This document shows, in pieces, positions 59,414-59,451 of a stretch of DNA of 59,451 nt. Position 1 is the stretch's first letter, and each line of letters begins with the position of its first letter. The position numbers and the translations under genes are program-made. Origin of the DNA: an uncultured Sulfitobacter sp. (lineage in GTDB: Bacteria > Pseudomonadota > Alphaproteobacteria > Rhodobacterales > Rhodobacteraceae); the NCBI GenBank assembly GCA_913060815.1, contig CAJXSZ010000020.1:1-59451 (forward strand), read 5' to 3'. The notes beneath the pieces are model-generated. The model saw nothing but the letters and a program-made list of their open reading frames with translations, had not been told where the DNA came from and did no database searches.

Positions 59414-59451
59414 CTGTCTCTTATACACATCTGACGCTGCCGACGATCTAC
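59414..59451 (-). other. Nextera sequencing adapter (transposon end and start of i5 index)
   Basis: Positions 59414-59446 match the reverse complement of the Nextera read-1 adapter; the mosaic end is 59414-59432. The last five bases, TCTAC, equal the beginning of the reverse-complemented S504 i5 index. Not genomic. Confidence 0.97.

Noticed and set aside
59128..59430. 100-residue minus-strand frame starting MCIRDR
   Set aside because: It starts in adapter and lies in another frame of the dienoyl-CoA reductase gene.

Overview
The window is one assembled contig from a marine Roseobacter-type alphaproteobacterium (Rhodobacteraceae). The evidence is the complete PhyR/NepR/EcfG general stress response locus with HWE/HisKA_2 kinases, several families that I know mainly from Rhodobacteraceae (DUF6638, DUF1523, the GT14-DUF5928 glycosyltransferase, the FMN-binding glutamate synthase-like protein), moderately high GC and dense ATGA-coupled operons. 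I cannot assign a genus. Both contig ends are Illumina Nextera adapter (1-47 and 59414-59451), so genomic DNA runs from 48 to 59413 and the first and last genes are truncated. I see no tRNA, rRNA, CRISPR array, insertion sequence, integrase or prophage.

Layout. 48-3847: operon of a truncated AAA+ ATPase, an AT-rich tandem-HEPN protein that looks inserted, DUF6638, a small two-helix membrane protein and DUF1523. 3873-8186: HIT protein, a branching glycosyltransferase divergent from a sulfotransferase, an FAH-family hydrolase and a GYF/DUF805 membrane protein. 8253-18635: on the minus strand, a peptide ABC transporter (binding protein, two permeases, fused double ATPase) running into a P1-family aminopeptidase, an alpha/beta hydrolase and a TTC38-like protein; an HdeA-like secreted protein, an HDAC-like deacetylase and a DUF1294 protein sit between the binding protein and the permeases. 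18762-22417: Hsp70-like ATPase, M20 deacylase, YihY/BrkB membrane protein.

22431-26129: general stress response locus: phyR divergent from nepR-ecfG, then a transmembrane HWE kinase and a 43-residue membrane peptide. 26174-36597: secreted unknown protein, glutamate synthase-like flavoprotein, CaiB/AMACR-type enzyme, complete pqiA(split)-pqiB-pqiC lipid-transport operon, smpB, sseA and an aromatic/aspartate aminotransferase. 36694-44048: glnK-amtB, a class A penicillin-binding protein, and a type I secretion ABC/HlyD pair without a visible substrate. 44118-59413: RidA, GDPD, FemAB-like, PhhB, MscS run; peroxiredoxin; ferredoxin-reductase-like flavoprotein with rsmD; map and sfsA divergent from cinA-type, GNAT, AhpD-like and OmpA genes; a second, GAF-linked HWE kinase; LysR regulator; truncated 2,4-dienoyl-CoA reductase.

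The most notable signals are regulatory. The phyR-nepR spacer carries two perfect EcfG promoters (GGAAC-N17-CGTT) on opposite strands that interleave to form one palindrome. A third perfect copy faces the peptide permease/peptidase operon, and a one-mismatch copy faces the HdeA-like gene on the other side of the same spacer. This suggests that periplasmic protection and peptide scavenging belong to the general stress regulon. The tandem-HEPN gene coupled into a conserved AAA+ operon is the best candidate for an undescribed system. A 61-62 base hairpin-bearing intergenic repeat also occurs twice, each time directly after a stop codon.
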